Below are positions 25,031-34,138 of a stretch of DNA of 64,000 nucleotides, piece by piece (position 1 is the first letter of the stretch; the number at the start of each line of letters is the position of its first letter). The DNA is taken from NCBI GenBank assembly GCA_037138335.1, contig JBAXIO010000016.1, positions 27,649 to 91,648 of the forward strand, in the 5' to 3' direction. The stretch comes from CAIRDP01 sp037138335 (GTDB lineage: Bacteria > Bacteroidota > Bacteroidia > Bacteroidales > FEN-979). The notes below the pieces were generated by a model that did not search any database, was not told where the DNA came from, and worked only from the letters and a program-made list of their open reading frames with translations. The position numbers and the translations under genes were made by a program.

Positions 25031-26560
25031 TTATTCCCATTCTATCGTTGCCGGGGGTTTTGACGAAATGTCGTACACCACCCTGTTCACCCCTTTGACT
25101 TTGTTTATTATGTCGTTGCTCACCTTGGCAAGGAATTCATGAGGGAGATGGGCCCAGTCGGCCGTCATCCCGTCGGTAGAAGTCACTGCCCGCAAAGCGA
25201 CCACATTTTCATATGTCCTCTCATCTCCCATCACGCCTACCGACTGTACCGGGAGCAGTACTGCAAAAGCCTGCCATACCTTGTGGTATAGATCGTATTT
25301 ACGCAGCCCTGCAATATAAATATCATCCACATCCTGCAACAGCCGGATCTTTTCCCTGGTAAGGTCGCCCAAGATACGAACAGCCAGGCCGGGGCCGGGG
25401 AAGGGATGGCGGTTGATAAATTCCGGGTCCAGCCCCAGGGTAAGTCCGACCTTGCGGACCTCGTCCTTGAACAGGAAATTCAGGGGCTCGACAATCTTCA
25501 GTTTCATATACTCAGGCAGCCCCCCTACATTATGATGCGATTTTATGGTAGCCGATGGCCCTTTAACAGAGCGGGATTCGATCACATCGGGGTAGATGGT
25601 CCCCTGGGCCAGCCAGGCAATTCCCTGTATCTTATGGGCTTCCTGGTCAAAGACGTCGATAAAGGTCTTGCCGATGATTTTGCGTTTCTTTTCGGGATCG
25701 GCGACACCTTGCAGGGCATCGAGGAACTGGTCCCTGGCATCGACGCCGATAACGTTCAGCTCAAGTTTTTTGTAGCGTTCCATGACCTTGGCGAATTCAT
25801 CCTTTCGCAGCAAGCCGTTATCGACAAAAATGCAATACAGGTTTTTACCGATTGCCCTGTTAAGCAGCATGGCCGTGACGGATGAATCGACCCCGCCGCT
25901 TAAACCAAGTACTACCTTATCGTTCCCTAGTTTTGCTTTAAGTTCCTTTACCGTTGATTCAACAAACAACTCGGGGGTCCAGTCCTGTTTACATCCGCAG
26001 ATATTAACAACAAAATTCTTCAGTAAATGCAAACCTTCGGGGGTATGATAAACCTCCGGGTGGAACTGGATCCCGTATGTTTCCTCCCCTTCGATCTTGA
26101 ATGCAGCATATTCCACATCCGAAGTGGAACCGGTGATCTTAAAGGAAGCCGGGGCCTTCAGGATGGTATCGGCATGCGACATCCAGACCTGGGTACCGGT
26201 TGACATTCCCCTTAACAGGCGGCAGCGCTGGTCGATGAAACCCAGGTTTGCACGGCCGTATTCGCGGATTTTAGAAGGTGCGACCTCCCCGCCCGAGGAG
26301 TGGACAAGGTACTGGGCTCCGTAACAGACGCCAAGTACAGGCAGCTTTCCTTTGATCCCTGCCAGATCGGGGAACGGGGCATTTTGATCCCTTACCGAAA
26401 ACGGACTGCCAGAAAGGATCACCCCTTTGAGTCCGCTGAGGTCCTTTGGGTAATTATTATATGGATGGATATCACAAAATACGTTCAGTTCCCTGACCCT
26501 GCGGGCAATAAGCTGGGTGTACTGGGATCCGAAATCGAGAATTAAAATGGTTTCCTGCAT
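25031..26560 (-). CDS. guaA: GMP synthase (glutamine-hydrolysing)
   Basis: Converts XMP to GMP. The N-terminal class I glutaminase has the nucleophile Cys79 in GVCYGAQYL and the His167/Glu169 pair in QFHPEV. The ATP-pyrophosphatase P-loop LSGGVDSS is at 220-227, and the C-terminal dimerisation domain ends PPATIEWE, as is standard. At 509 residues it is full length. A -7 box ends four bases before the ATG, the same geometry as murB. Confidence 0.98.
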   Translation of the reverse strand: MQETILILDFGSQYTQLIARRVRELNVFCDIHPYNNYPKDLSGLKGVILSGSPFSVRDQNAPFPDLAGIKGKLPVLGVCYGAQYLVHSSGGEVAPSKIREYGRANLGFIDQRCRLLRGMSTGTQVWMSHADTILKAPASFKITGSTSDVEYAAFKIEGEETYGIQFHPEVYHTPEGLHLLKNFVVNICGCKQDWTPELFVESTVKELKAKLGNDKVVLGLSGGVDSSVTAMLLNRAIGKNLYCIFVDNGLLRKDEFAKVMERYKKLELNVIGVDARDQFLDALQGVADPEKKRKIIGKTFIDVFDQEAHKIQGIAWLAQGTIYPDVIESRSVKGPSATIKSHHNVGGLPEYMKLKIVEPLNFLFKDEVRKVGLTLGLDPEFINRHPFPGPGLAVRILGDLTREKIRLLQDVDDIYIAGLRKYDLYHKVWQAFAVLLPVQSVGVMGDERTYENVVALRAVTSTDGMTADWAHLPHEFLAKVSNDIINKVKGVNRVVYDISSKPPATIEWE

Positions 26561-26564
26561 ACTG

Positions 26565-26572
26565 CAAAAATA
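26565..26572 (-). promoter_or_regulatory. Putative -7 box of guaA
   Basis: The minus strand reads TATTTTTG (TAnnTTTG), four bases before the guaA ATG (26558-26560). No clear -33 TTG is seen. The position predicts a leaderless or nearly leaderless message. Confidence 0.45.
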
Positions 26573-26614
26573 GCAAGAAATATGTATGGAAAACAGGCCG
26601 AATTACTAAAGCTA

Positions 26615-27592
26615 CTATCTGCTGGCATTCCTGCCCAAAAGTGATTTGAGCAGGGAAGAGGGCAACACTGAACTTTTCGCAGGCATGGGGTCAGGGGCGC
26701 CATTCCATAATTCAGCAACTCCCATCACAATAAACAGCTGACGGAAGTTGCCACGGGCAGCAGCATAATCAAATTCCAGCCTGTATTCGACGGAAGCCGG
26801 AACAGATTTATCAGTCTGGCTGATAAGATTTCCATTGGCATTGTAGGCATAGTCGGATGTGCCGGTCGGATACCAGGTGCTGTTCGTGTAAAATGACCTG
26901 GAAGCCTTGATGAGGCTGGTTCCTGAATAATCATAGGTAGTTTTGTGACGATCCAAACTGTCGAGTGCGAACCTCATCTCACTTACAATAAGGTTATTCT
27001 GCCATGTATACGAGGTGGTTGTTTGCAGGCTGCCGGTACCCGAGTACATCACTATCTTCTGCAATTGTCCCTGGGGGTTGTATGTGTAGGCAGCCCTGGA
27101 ATAGAGCTCCCATAATCCATTCTGCATGGAGTATGACTTCTCCTCGCTTACCTGGCCGTTCAGGTAGGTATCGGTGTAGCGTACCTGGTAAGTGGTCATA
27201 CCGGCCGAATCATAATTTTTAATTATCCGTTCCGACGGCATGCTGCCGGTATAGCTATTCACAACTGCGTCCTCATTGATGAGCCATGTTCCGTTGTTGT
27301 TCATGAATACCGAGACCTTTGAAATATTTCCCCCATTGTATTCAATTGTGATCTTCCCATCAGCTGTTGCTTTTGTGCCCCGCATATAGGCGAGGATCTC
27401 CATCAGCTGGCTCCCTGAATATGAAAAGTCATCACTGTTTTGCAACACATTATTTGCATAATCTCTTTCCTGGATGATCCTGTAACCGTTCGAGGGGTTA
27501 TCGCCTGAACTTTCTGATTTCTTTTTACACGAAAATATCAAAGCAAGACTGCCGATGAGCAGAAACCCCATGATCAGTTTTAATTTTCCCAT
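26615..27592 (-). CDS. Lipoprotein with YD/RHS-like beta repeats, function unknown
   Basis: The lipoprotein signal ends at LIFSC (Cys22), followed by a lysine/serine spacer. The body consists of repeated tyrosine-rich strands (RAAYTYNPQGQLQKIVMYSG, then TSYTWQNNLIVSEMRF, then DYAYNANGNLISQTD). These resemble the YD repeats of RHS proteins and the lipoprotein families that carry them in Bacteroidota. It is a surface or periplasmic protein; no enzyme motif is visible. It stands alone between guaA and the M23 peptidase. Confidence 0.75.
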   Translation of the reverse strand: MGKLKLIMGFLLIGSLALIFSCKKKSESSGDNPSNGYRIIQERDYANNVLQNSDDFSYSGSQLMEILAYMRGTKATADGKITIEYNGGNISKVSVFMNNNGTWLINEDAVVNSYTGSMPSERIIKNYDSAGMTTYQVRYTDTYLNGQVSEEKSYSMQNGLWELYSRAAYTYNPQGQLQKIVMYSGTGSLQTTTSYTWQNNLIVSEMRFALDSLDRHKTTYDYSGTSLIKASRSFYTNSTWYPTGTSDYAYNANGNLISQTDKSVPASVEYRLEFDYAAARGNFRQLFIVMGVAELWNGAPDPMPAKSSVLPSSLLKSLLGRNASR

Positions 27593-27629
27593 AGCCCTTA
27601 GTTTACCGTAAATATATGAAATATCAGGT

Positions 27630-29360
27630 CTACCTTGTCAGTACAGCCTCATACCGGCCCTGGTTCCCCACCCCATCGGTCACCACAAGAAGAAAATTGT
27701 TTTTGCCTTTCGCCATATGCTCATCAATGAAGTAGGTCAGCAGGTTATTCTTGGCATCGTAGTCCATGAGTATCCATTTTCCGTTCATTGTGCCCCGCCA
27801 GGATTTAATGCCCGAGAGGTTATCGCTGATCTTCATCATAATGCTCCCCTGCCCCCGGAGATTTTTACCCGTTTTCACATTCACCGGCCGTATCACCGGC
27901 GGTTCAGTATCCACGGCTATGCTGTAATCGCCGAAATCACGGATTTGCGTCTTTAAAAAGCCTTTCTCCCATACCCCGCCTTTTGCATAGAACCTGTGAC
28001 CGGGCTCCACGGCAACAATAAGTGCTTTATCCATCAGTTCCTTAGGAAGGTTCGTCGGTTTAACCGACAGGCTGCAATATACATGCAATGGGGTGTCTTC
28101 ATTCTGCAGCCTGTGGAGGTGTGCGTAAGTGCCCGGCACCTGGGGTTCGGAGGAATATTCAAAATCCAGGTCCTCGTAAAGGGCCTCTTTCGGGATGTCC
28201 AGAACAACATCATTCCTGGTAAAATGATTGTCTTCAGTACAATGCATCATCTGGACACCTTTCCCTGTTTTGTTTTCGGGACGCCGCCCTGAAGGCGGAT
28301 GGCTTCTCACCCAGAAAACAAGCCGGGAACTGTTGCTGTAAAGATCGGTCACTGTATACACGATCTTATGGGCCCTGTTATCGGTAAAGCTCACAATTCC
28401 CCGGTTTTTCACTTTTCCGTATATGTCATTTTTATTATTGGGCGCCACATAAGATCTCTGGATCTTCCGGTTGCCGTGTATCAGCAGGGGATAATCCACC
28501 AGGCTGTTCACATATCTCGTATTTGCAAAAGCGAACTTTTCAAGGTGGTGGGAATACACCTGTTCGTTGTCGACCGTCAGGGAAAGCGAAGGAACCCCGT
28601 TCTTCATGCCTGAATTGTCCGAAAAATCGGTTGTTTCAAGACCGAAGATAATGTTCCCGCTGACGTTCACTGTATCGGGACTTTTTAGGGAGTAGCTGTT
28701 GCCGCCGCCTGTAACCCCGAACATCAGCGCTTTATCAGCAGAATTCACAAGGGCCGAGGCGTCAAAAGGATAGATCTTGACTGCCGTGATCTTCGGGGGG
28801 GTGTTATCGGGCACATCAAAACCGAATTCCAACGGGTTGATCACCTCCTGGCTCCCCGATTCCCTCACTTCGAAGTGAAGGTGGGGTCCCGCCGAAGCGC
28901 CTGCATTGCCTGAAAGAGCGATAACTTCTCCTTTCTTCACTTTTAATAATCCTTTGGGAACTTCCATATCCAGTGCAAACGATTCCTGGCTGTACTGCTG
29001 CCTGGAGATCCAGCTTCCGATAGCCCCGTTAAAATGGAGAAGGTGCCCGTAAACCGTGGTGTAACCGTTGGCATGGGCGATATACAATGCCTTGCCGAAA
29101 CCCGAAGGGGACACAAACACCCTGGCCACATAACCGTCGGCCACGGCGTAAACGGGCAAGCCGGTTTTTCCACCTGTACGTATATCGATGCCTGAATGGA
29201 AATGGTTCTTCCTCAGTTCCCCGAAAGATCCGGCGAGGGAGATAGGAATATCTACCGGTGAGCGAAAGTAATGCTGGGGATACTTGTCGGCGCCAACAGG
29301 CAGGTTTCCCGGTAACAGTAGCATCCAGGAGAGTATTGAAAACAGTATAAGCTTGGTCAT
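27630..29360 (-). CDS. M23-family (LytM) metallopeptidase
   Basis: The 576-residue secreted protein has a signal peptide (to about residue 24) and an M23 domain (about 35-185). Zinc and catalytic motifs are HSGID (His55, Asp59), YGHL (~104-107) and GPHLHFE (His160, His162). The M23 domain is N-terminal, followed by ~390 residues of beta-rich repeats ending NNFLLVVTDGVGNQGRYEAV, an immunoglobulin-like end. It probably cleaves peptidoglycan crosslinks. A 12-bp perfect inverted repeat separates its promoter region from the start codon (see the separate entry). Confidence 0.9.
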   Translation of the reverse strand: MTKLILFSILSWMLLLPGNLPVGADKYPQHYFRSPVDIPISLAGSFGELRKNHFHSGIDIRTGGKTGLPVYAVADGYVARVFVSPSGFGKALYIAHANGYTTVYGHLLHFNGAIGSWISRQQYSQESFALDMEVPKGLLKVKKGEVIALSGNAGASAGPHLHFEVRESGSQEVINPLEFGFDVPDNTPPKITAVKIYPFDASALVNSADKALMFGVTGGGNSYSLKSPDTVNVSGNIIFGLETTDFSDNSGMKNGVPSLSLTVDNEQVYSHHLEKFAFANTRYVNSLVDYPLLIHGNRKIQRSYVAPNNKNDIYGKVKNRGIVSFTDNRAHKIVYTVTDLYSNSSRLVFWVRSHPPSGRRPENKTGKGVQMMHCTEDNHFTRNDVVLDIPKEALYEDLDFEYSSEPQVPGTYAHLHRLQNEDTPLHVYCSLSVKPTNLPKELMDKALIVAVEPGHRFYAKGGVWEKGFLKTQIRDFGDYSIAVDTEPPVIRPVNVKTGKNLRGQGSIMMKISDNLSGIKSWRGTMNGKWILMDYDAKNNLLTYFIDEHMAKGKNNFLLVVTDGVGNQGRYEAVLTR

Positions 29361-29361
29361 T

Positions 29362-29403
29362 TTTTATCGTGATGGCGTTATATTCATTATGATCACGATA
29401 AAA
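29362..29403. promoter_or_regulatory. 12-bp perfect inverted repeat against the M23 gene start
   Basis: TTTTATCGTGAT (29362-29373) and its exact complement (29392-29403) are separated by 18 bases. The inner edge of the dyad is one base from the M23 ATG (29358-29360). A -7-like TAATTTTA (minus strand 29406-29399) overlaps the distal arm. It could be a repressor operator, or a 5'-UTR stem that masks the translation start. Confidence 0.6.
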
Positions 29404-29468
29404 TTACGCCCTTTCGAAACCCCTGAAGATTGATGATCCCGTTTGTTATTGATTGATTTATGAACAGC

Positions 29469-31526
29469 CTATCGTACCGGTAAAAACGAAAACTTATTTG
29501 AATACAGCATCATCTGGGAGGCAAAATCATCGGGATACGAAATTTGCACATCAACGATTGAATCACCCTTGATCACAGGTTCGAATGAAGGATTGATAAA
29601 GCCCGTATATGGCGCGATGTTCAGTTTTTTATACCTTTCGAGGACCTCTCTATGCAGATCCTGGTCAACGTTCACGGCATAGGTCTCTATCAGGTCCCTC
29701 GCAGCCTTGTAGTCTCCCTCGGAAGTTATTCTCTGGATCTCCTTCAGCAGGAGGCCAAAAAGTGTGCGAAGAGCCTGGTAATCGTTCACCCTGAAATAAG
29801 TCTTTCCTTTGATGCTGAACCTCTCAACGATGTTTTTATCCTTTCCTTTTTCATACACCCAATGGGCAATGAGAGAGCGGTCGCGCATATGGGATTCTTC
29901 GATATTCTTGCCCGGTTTGATCCTGACCAGCTGGGTCATCAGCCCGTTCCGTATGAACCCATCGTACTCTGCCTCCCCTGCCTTCAGGGATTTAAGCAGT
30001 CCCAGTTCCTCCATTTTAGGGTCCAGTATGTAATACAGGGCAAAGAGATCGGCCCGGGCTTCTTCTATGGAGGAATGGTAGTTCTTCAGCATATCATGGG
30101 TAACACCCGGCTTGAGCTGTCCCGAGGCATGCCCGAGGCATTCGTGCATGTCGGTTGTAAGGCTTGAAGCGGCATAGCCGTATTCCCTGATTTTGGAAAC
30201 CTCATCCGGCGAAGCCGCAAATTCTTCAAGGAATCCATTGCCAAGGGAAGCCTGGTCATAAGCATAAGTGATGTTATCCATGGTAACCGACTTGGAACCG
30301 TATTCTGAACGGATCCAGTTGGCATTGGGCAGGTTTATCCCAATCGGCGTAGTCGGGTCGCACTCTCCACCCAGCTGGGCCACAGTGATCACTTTGGCTG
30401 TAATGCCTTTCACTTCCTTCTTTTTATACTGCGGATCAGTTGGCGAGTTAGACTCAAAGTAAAGGGCGTTGTCACTAATGATCTTTGTGCGTTTTGTGGC
30501 TTCGAGGTCCTTGAAATTCACCACGGCTTCCCATCCGGCTTTCTTAGCCATGGGGTCGCCGTATGATTCGATAAATCCGTTCACGAAATCGACCAGTGCA
30601 CCAATATCCTTTACCCATAGCACATTGTACTCATCCCAGGCGACAAGGCTGCCGGTCTTGTAGTATTCTATCAGTTTTCCCACCGAGGCTTTCTGTTCAG
30701 GAGTTTCGGCAAAAGGCAGGGCCTTCTCAAGCCAGTAAACGATCTTTTCTATAGAGGGGGAATATAATCCGCCCACCTTCCAGGTCAGCTCTTTAATGGT
30801 CCCATTCTCCCTTACAAGCTTAGAATTCAATCCGTATGAAACCCTGGTATCCTTTTTTGCTTTGGCATCGGCTTCCTTCAGTCGTGCATAATACTCCTCG
30901 GCCTCCTTCTGGTTAACCCCGTCGTAGAAGTTGCATGCCGAAGCAAGCACCAGGTCTTTCGAAGGGTCAAGGGAAACCCGTTTTGGCGCAACCGAGGGAT
31001 CAAAGATGATCTTTACCATCTCAGCAGTGAACTGTTCAAGTGACTGTTTGCTTGCCAGCGGGAGCCTCTCTGCACCCTCGGCTTTCAGGGCCGAGACAAA
31101 GAAATCTCTTGAAAACTCAGGCTGGGTCTTATCGGTGGAATAATGATGGTGAAGCCCGTTATTGAACCAAAATTCTTTCAGGTACAGTGTAAAACCGATA
31201 AAGTCGGCGGATGAGCGGTCCCCTTTAAAATCAGCATACACCGCCTCGCAAGTCTTACGCACAAGCAGGTTGTACCTGCAGTTCTGGTCGTAAGTGATAT
31301 CCCTGCCGCAAAGCGCAGCCTGGCTGAGGTAATAAATGAGCTTTTTCTGTTTCAGGTCCAGGGTTTCGAAACCGGGAACCTGGTACCTGAGGATCTTCGA
31401 ATCTCCGAATTGTTCGGTGAGGTATTTAAATTTATCCCCGCCGGGGTTTTCTACGGTTTTTTGTCCGCCGCAGGACATGCAACTTGCTGCAATGCTCATG
31501 ATAACAATAATTCTAAGAGGTTTCAT
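29469..31526 (-). CDS. Dipeptidyl-peptidase III-like metallopeptidase (M49), lipoprotein
   Basis: The 685-residue protein has an exported lipoprotein-type signal (SCMSC, Cys16 or Cys19). It carries the M49 zinc signature as HECLGH (461-466, canonical HELLGH), with the third ligand region EEARAD (488-493, canonical EECRAE). DPP III removes dipeptides from peptide N-termini. Bacteroidota homologues are sometimes misnamed dihydrofolate reductase; no DHFR fold motif is seen here. The gene is divergent from 31584 with its own -7 box. Confidence 0.9.
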   Translation of the reverse strand: MKPLRIIVIMSIAASCMSCGGQKTVENPGGDKFKYLTEQFGDSKILRYQVPGFETLDLKQKKLIYYLSQAALCGRDITYDQNCRYNLLVRKTCEAVYADFKGDRSSADFIGFTLYLKEFWFNNGLHHHYSTDKTQPEFSRDFFVSALKAEGAERLPLASKQSLEQFTAEMVKIIFDPSVAPKRVSLDPSKDLVLASACNFYDGVNQKEAEEYYARLKEADAKAKKDTRVSYGLNSKLVRENGTIKELTWKVGGLYSPSIEKIVYWLEKALPFAETPEQKASVGKLIEYYKTGSLVAWDEYNVLWVKDIGALVDFVNGFIESYGDPMAKKAGWEAVVNFKDLEATKRTKIISDNALYFESNSPTDPQYKKKEVKGITAKVITVAQLGGECDPTTPIGINLPNANWIRSEYGSKSVTMDNITYAYDQASLGNGFLEEFAASPDEVSKIREYGYAASSLTTDMHECLGHASGQLKPGVTHDMLKNYHSSIEEARADLFALYYILDPKMEELGLLKSLKAGEAEYDGFIRNGLMTQLVRIKPGKNIEESHMRDRSLIAHWVYEKGKDKNIVERFSIKGKTYFRVNDYQALRTLFGLLLKEIQRITSEGDYKAARDLIETYAVNVDQDLHREVLERYKKLNIAPYTGFINPSFEPVIKGDSIVDVQISYPDDFASQMMLYSNKFSFLPVR

Positions 31527-31543
31527 ATGACTGATAATATTAA

Positions 31544-31551
31544 TACCTTTG
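31544..31551 (+). promoter_or_regulatory. Putative -7 box for the gene at 31584
   Basis: TACCTTTG matches TAnnTTTG, 32 bases before the ATG. It overlaps the M49 gene's divergent control region. Confidence 0.45.
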
Positions 31552-31563
31552 AATGAGGAAATG

Positions 31564-31571
31564 CAAAAATA
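31564..31571 (-). promoter_or_regulatory. Putative -7 box of the M49 peptidase gene
   Basis: The minus strand reads TATTTTTG (TAnnTTTG), 37 bases before the M49 ATG. It faces the plus-strand box at 31544-31551, so the two promoters are convergent-overlapping within a 57-base spacer. Confidence 0.45.
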
Positions 31572-31583
31572 CGCATTCTGACG

Positions 31584-32279
31584 ATGAGGAAATTCCTTCT
31601 TTTTTTTATTCTGATGATCATTGTGGTGGCGGTTGTGGTCGTTTCCATACCGGCCCTTAGGACCCTTATTTTAAACCGGGGCCTCCGGAACCAGGCGCTT
31701 TCAATGGTGCAATCAGGGTCTTCCCCCGGGGAGGCTGTTTACCAGGAAGAAGTTCGCCGGCCTTCAGGGAAAAAGTTTACAGAACCGGGAATTGAAAGGA
31801 TCAAATCAGACCTGATCGGGAAACAGGTCCCGGGCTGGAGTTTCGACAATCTCTCTGAATTCAGGCAGGCAGCGATCAGCAGTATTGCCCGCACCGATAC
31901 AAGGATAGATTTCAGGCTCGACCTGCACATGCTGCCCATCAATACCAGGGATGAAACACAGTATGACATCCAGGCGTTTGCCATCTATCTCATGGGAGAT
32001 GATGGCTGGAACCTCGACAAACTGGAAGAGGTCTTCATTGCCTTCGATGTTACTATCCCGGCGGGAAGGTGGGTTACCATAGCTTCCGTTCCCGGTTGCA
32101 GCCTGCATCCCGATACGCGGAACAGCCTGGCGTGGACCACAAAAAGCTGGGATTATGAGATCTTAAGCGGGCCCTCGGCAGGCGACATTGCTCTGCCTGT
32201 TGCCAGCAGTTACGATGTGAAAGCCAGGGGGAAACATCCCGTGAAGATCAGGCTTACTTTCAGGCCGGGGACTGAGTGA
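31584..32279 (+). CDS. Membrane-anchored protein of unknown function
   Basis: The 231-residue protein opens with one hydrophobic helix (residues ~4-27, FLLFFILMIIVVAVVVVSIP), a signal anchor or signal peptide. The rest is soluble and beta-rich (IDFRLDLHMLPINTRDETQY, later GRWVTIASVPGCSLHPDT, ending VKIRLTFRPGTE). I recognise no family. The next gene starts 26 bases downstream on the same strand, so they may share the promoter at 31544. Confidence 0.7.
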   Translation: MRKFLLFFILMIIVVAVVVVSIPALRTLILNRGLRNQALSMVQSGSSPGEAVYQEEVRRPSGKKFTEPGIERIKSDLIGKQVPGWSFDNLSEFRQAAISSIARTDTRIDFRLDLHMLPINTRDETQYDIQAFAIYLMGDDGWNLDKLEEVFIAFDVTIPAGRWVTIASVPGCSLHPDTRNSLAWTTKSWDYEILSGPSAGDIALPVASSYDVKARGKHPVKIRLTFRPGTE

Positions 32280-32305
32280 CCTGACCAGTTTTTTAAATCA
32301 TCATT

Positions 32306-34138
32306 ATGAGACAATCTGTTTACCTGATACTTTTATTCATGGTTGTTAATGCTGCACAATCCCGGAACCCGGCGAATCCCAGGCTCATCGTCCGCGGAGA
32401 TGATATGGGTACATCCCATTCAAGCAACCTGGCCTGCATTGAATGTTTTAAGGATGGCATAGAGACCTCGGTGGAGGTCATGGTCATAGCCCCCTGGTTC
32501 CCTGAAGCTGCGCGACTGCTTAAAGAAAATCCGGGTATTGACGTTGGCCTGCACCTTGTAATAACAAGTGAGTGGGACAATATCAAATGGAGGCCCCTCA
32601 CTCATTGCCCCAGCCTCACCGATCCAAACGGGTATTTCTTTCCCCAGCTCTGGCCCAATCCGAATTATCCGGGCCTGGCTTTGAAAGAAAACAACTGGAA
32701 ACCCGCGGAGATAGAACAGGAGTTCCGAGCCCAGATCGAACTGGCCCTTAAAAACATTCCAGGGCTCAGCCATATCTCGGGCCATATGGGCGCCACCGAT
32801 TTTGACAAAAGGGTCTCTGCCATAGTAAACCGGCTGGCCGATGAGTATAACCTGGCTGACGTGAGCAACGATCCCCTCTCAAGGTTCGGTATACTGGAGC
32901 TGGGATACGGGGGTAAACATACCACGGCAGCGGAAAAAGTAAATGGATTCAGTACCATGCTCGACAGCCTTGAAGCCGGCAAGACATACGTGTTCATTGA
33001 CCACCCGGCATATGACAATGCAGAAATGCAGGCGCAGCATCATATTGGATATGAGAATGTGAGTGCCGACCGCCAGGGGGTAACTGAACTTTTTACCAGC
33101 AGCAGGATCAAAGAACTGATCCGACAGAAAAATATCGAACTGGTCAGCTATAATGATGTGACCAAAGCCCTTCCCAGGGCCAATCCCAAAGAAGAGAACC
33201 TAAACGCAAAAGGCATCAGCGATTACCTTGGAGCCGTGAAGACAAGCGGGCAGGACCTTCACAGCCTGATGGTGCTGCGCCACGGCAAGGTAGTGGTTGA
33301 AACCTGGACGGGAGACAACGGGCCCCGCAAGCCACATATCATGAACTCGGTGAGCAAGACTTTTACTGCCACGGCAATAGCTTTTACCGTAGCGGAAAAC
33401 CGGCTGAAGCTAAGCGATAAAGTGGTCTCATTTTTTCCCAATGACCTGCCCCCGAATGTTTCTCCCTTCCTGGCTGAGCTCCGGGTTTGCGACCTGCTGA
33501 CCATGAGTGTCGGCCATGCAAAAGACCCTACAGATAAAATCAGGAAGCAGGAAGGTAGCTGGGAACGCATGTTCCTCGAAGAACCCATTGAATATAAGCC
33601 CGGGTCAAAATTTGTATACAACAGCATGGCCTCCTACATGCTTTCGGCCATAGTGCAGAAAGTCACGGGTGAAAAGCTGGCCGATTACCTGTACCCGCGC
33701 TTGTTCCGGCCTTTGGGCATAACAGGGGTGGAATGGAAAACCAGCCCGACCGGAATTAACACGGGGGGGTGGGGACTCTTCATTAAAACCGAGGACATGG
33801 CTAAGATGGGGCAGTTCATGCTGCAGAAAGGGCGTTGGAAAGGCCGCCAGCTACTGCCTGAAGCATGGTTTGAAGAGGCCACAAAAGCAAAGATAAACCA
33901 GGCTGCGCAGTGGATGTCACCCGATGCCAAGCCTGCTGAGAGCGACTGGCTACAGGGGTATTGTTACCAGCTCTGGCGATGCCGCCACAACGCTTATCGC
34001 GCCGACGGCGCCGACGGCCAGTTCATCATCGTACTTCCTGATAAAGATGCCGTCATCGTAACAACAGCCAAAATAAGCGATATGCAGGCTGAGATCAACC
34101 TGATATGGGATTATATACTGCCTGCATTGGAAAAGTGA
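32306..34138 (+). CDS. Fusion of a ChbG/HpnK-type deacetylase and a beta-lactamase-like serine hydrolase
   Basis: The 610-residue protein has a signal peptide (to about residue 19) followed by two domains. Residues ~25-290 are a YdjC/ChbG/HpnK-type polysaccharide deacetylase with the metal residues Asp32/Asp33 (RGDDMG), His83 (GLHL) and His156/His160 (SHISGHMG). Residues ~305-608 are a class-C beta-lactamase/CubicO-type hydrolase with SVSK (Ser348, Lys351), YNS (438-440) and the end motif DGADGQFIIVLP. The natural substrates may be cell-wall or surface glycans. The junction reads through without frameshift. Its stop abuts the convergent BMP-type gene with zero bases between. Confidence 0.85.
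   Translation: MRQSVYLILLFMVVNAAQSRNPANPRLIVRGDDMGTSHSSNLACIECFKDGIETSVEVMVIAPWFPEAARLLKENPGIDVGLHLVITSEWDNIKWRPLTHCPSLTDPNGYFFPQLWPNPNYPGLALKENNWKPAEIEQEFRAQIELALKNIPGLSHISGHMGATDFDKRVSAIVNRLADEYNLADVSNDPLSRFGILELGYGGKHTTAAEKVNGFSTMLDSLEAGKTYVFIDHPAYDNAEMQAQHHIGYENVSADRQGVTELFTSSRIKELIRQKNIELVSYNDVTKALPRANPKEENLNAKGISDYLGAVKTSGQDLHSLMVLRHGKVVVETWTGDNGPRKPHIMNSVSKTFTATAIAFTVAENRLKLSDKVVSFFPNDLPPNVSPFLAELRVCDLLTMSVGHAKDPTDKIRKQEGSWERMFLEEPIEYKPGSKFVYNSMASYMLSAIVQKVTGEKLADYLYPRLFRPLGITGVEWKTSPTGINTGGWGLFIKTEDMAKMGQFMLQKGRWKGRQLLPEAWFEEATKAKINQAAQWMSPDAKPAESDWLQGYCYQLWRCRHNAYRADGADGQFIIVLPDKDAVIVTTAKISDMQAEINLIWDYILPALEK

Noticed and set aside
29469..31526. Possible dihydrofolate reductase
   Set aside because: HECLGH and EEARAD identify an M49 peptidase; no DHFR motif is present.
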